A DNA stretch of 64,000 nucleotides from Trinickia violacea (GTDB lineage Bacteria; Pseudomonadota; Gammaproteobacteria; Burkholderiales; Burkholderiaceae). A program made the translations under genes and the position numbers. Within the stretch, counting starts at the first letter, position 1. Each line of letters begins with the position of its first letter. This document shows positions 63,284-64,000 of this stretch, piece by piece. The stretch is from positions 2,976,001 to 3,040,000 of the forward strand of contig NZ_CP040077.1 in NCBI RefSeq assembly GCF_005280735.1. The letters are read 5' to 3'. Below the pieces are notes generated by a model. The model made no database searches. It was not told the origin of the DNA and saw nothing but the letters and a program-made list of their open reading frames with translations.

Positions 63284-63772
63284 TCAGGTCCAGTAACGCC
63301 GGAACTCCCGGCTATAGATAATTCGCCCGTCGCGCCCGTAGAGCACGGGATTGATGAACATCGCGCCTTGAGGTTTGTTCGCAGCGACAACGCACTGCTG
63401 CCGCGCGGCTGCACCCTGATCAACGAGTCGCTGCATGGCGTCGCTCGCATACGACCCTGCGTACTCGATCACCTTGTCCGTCAACGCCTGTCGATACAGC
63501 ACCCATAGAAGGCTTCCGGGCGGGAATGGGCTGTAGATATCGCCCCACCATCCGCGGCGGTCTTCAGGGTTATCGAGGAAGGGACAATCGACCGGCGCGC
63601 GCGCTTCAGTAAAGAGCTGAATGATTACCGCGCTGTGCAACTGGTTGTCGGCCGCCAGATCGCCGTTGCGTACCTGCCAGTCCGGCAGATTCGAGAAATC
63701 CGACATGTTCATCGGGTCCGGCATGACGACAAAATCCCACCCGTCTCCATACGTCGGCGTGCACTGAATCAT
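63284..63772 (-). CDS. Mu gp46-like baseplate protein
   Basis: A 162-aa tail protein of the gp46 family: NGDLAADNQLHSAVIIQLFTEARAP, RRGWWGDIY, GSLLWVLYRQALTDKVIEYAGSYASDAMQRLVDQGAA. Connects baseplate J with the hub. Start overlaps the gp45 stop by 4 bp. Confidence 0.9.
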   Translation of the reverse strand: MIQCTPTYGDGWDFVVMPDPMNMSDFSNLPDWQVRNGDLAADNQLHSAVIIQLFTEARAPVDCPFLDNPEDRRGWWGDIYSPFPPGSLLWVLYRQALTDKVIEYAGSYASDAMQRLVDQGAAARQQCVVAANKPQGAMFINPVLYGRDGRIIYSREFRRYWT

Positions 63773-64000
63773 TGCGGACCTCCCGACAGATCCGTGCCAC
63801 GTTGAACTTCGTCATGCCGATGGCGACCGCCGGAGACGTTGCAGAACACCACGTCCGTCTTGCCAGTCACCGTTCCGCTTGCCGTCACGTCACCGGTAAC
63901 GGTCTGTTCGCCGGTCTGATCGAAATTGCCGACAAGCGTCACGTTGCCGGTAATACGAAGATCGCCTATGAGATCTGCGCCCTGCGGCACTTCGATACGG
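63769..64000 (-). CDS. Baseplate assembly protein V (Mu gp45-like), C-terminal part
   Basis: The frame is open to the window edge, so only the last 76 residues are visible. It contains the repetitive beta-helix spike region (ITGNVTLVGNFDQTGEQTVT, VTASGTVTG) and the closing HRHDEVQRG...SGGP typical of gpV/gp45. Forms the tail spike hub. It precedes gp46 with a 4-bp overlap. Confidence 0.88.
   Translation of the reverse strand, partial: RIEVPQGADLIGDLRITGNVTLVGNFDQTGEQTVTGDVTASGTVTGKTDVVFCNVSGGRHRHDEVQRGTDLSGGPQ

Larger units (their letters stand above)
52249..64000 (-). mobile_element. Prophage with Mu-like contractile tail genes (left part)
   Basis: From the tRNA-Pro junction to the window edge the genes are phage-type: SOS-box gene, adenine methylase, cargo pair, lysis module and tail module, mostly on the minus strand. 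Tail gene order (gp45-gp46-gp47-gp48-fibre) is Mu/BcepMu-like, but integration at a tRNA implies a tyrosine integrase rather than a Mu transposase. Capsid, replication and integrase genes lie beyond the window. Confidence 0.9.

Noticed and set aside
52261..64000. CRISPR array or complete integrase in the visible prophage part
   Set aside because: No regularly spaced direct repeats were seen, and no tyrosine or serine recombinase motifs occur before the window edge.

Overview
The window is a high-GC chromosomal segment from a beta-proteobacterium of the family Burkholderiaceae (Paraburkholderia, Burkholderia, Trinickia or a close relative). This is inferred from gene content and protein style: a PHA phasin, an iol cluster with a fused IolC-DUF2090, a BaeSR-like pair, many short Burkholderia-type lipoproteins, and strongly GC-biased third codon positions. 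No species call is possible from the sequence alone.

Region 1 (1-8920, + strand) is a myo-inositol (iol) catabolic operon. A sugar ABC transporter (partial binding protein, permease, single-domain ATPase) is followed by iolC, iolD, iolE and iolB, with ATGA overlaps at iolC/iolD and iolE/iolB. Region 2 (8952-14810, - strand) holds an iron-containing alcohol dehydrogenase, a hotdog thioesterase and livHMGF without a local binding protein, plus a zinc-ribbon NUDIX gene. Region 3 (15031-26975) is mostly housekeeping and single-gene units: alaS, a CaiB-type CoA-transferase, a small serine hydrolase, glnS, an amino-acid binding protein, a NUDIX hydrolase, a di-haem peroxidase-like lipoprotein and an AcpA-type phosphoesterase.

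Region 4 (27193-33758, - strand) is a CoA-dependent organic-acid catabolic operon: CoA-transferase, CitMHS transporter, acyl-CoA dehydrogenase, IclR regulator. A group II intron of about 1985 bp carrying its own reverse transcriptase/maturase interrupts the CitMHS gene in the sense orientation. Joining the inferred exons restores an uninterrupted 433-codon reading frame. Region 5 (34262-52188) carries tRNA-Arg(TCT), uppP, a mutarotase-like gene, an NlpD-like LysM/LytM lipoprotein, an acyl-CoA synthetase, DUF2288, a MATE exporter, ssuA, a glycosyltransferase with cytochrome b561, the phasin gene with a clear promoter and PhaR-like dyads, an atypical response regulator, baeSR and a Tat-exported intradiol dioxygenase. 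Several small proteins and structured intergenic elements lie between them.

Region 6 (52249-64000, continuing past the edge) is the left end of a prophage integrated at tRNA-Pro(TGG); a 46-nt copy of the tRNA 3' end marks the junction. Inside the junction come a LexA box with a small gene, a D12-class adenine methylase, and an oppositely oriented two-gene cargo cassette. That cassette is a 307-aa protein with a symmetric Cx10C-x15-Cx10C tail, followed by an 86-aa partner with TGATG overlap, which I read as a candidate toxin/immunity pair. Then come the lysis genes (lipase, lipoprotein, membrane protein, GH73-like endolysin, three holin-like proteins). The last part is a Mu-like tail module (gp45, gp46, gp47, gp48 homologues, two fibre proteins sharing an anchor domain, two fibre-assembly-type proteins).

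The cargo pair is the most likely undescribed system here. The intron-interrupted transporter, the pseudo-receiver regulator, the shared proline-rich inserts in BaeS and the neighbouring dioxygenase, and the Cys-rich gp48 are the next most interesting. All family assignments come from reading the translated sequence; no database search was run.
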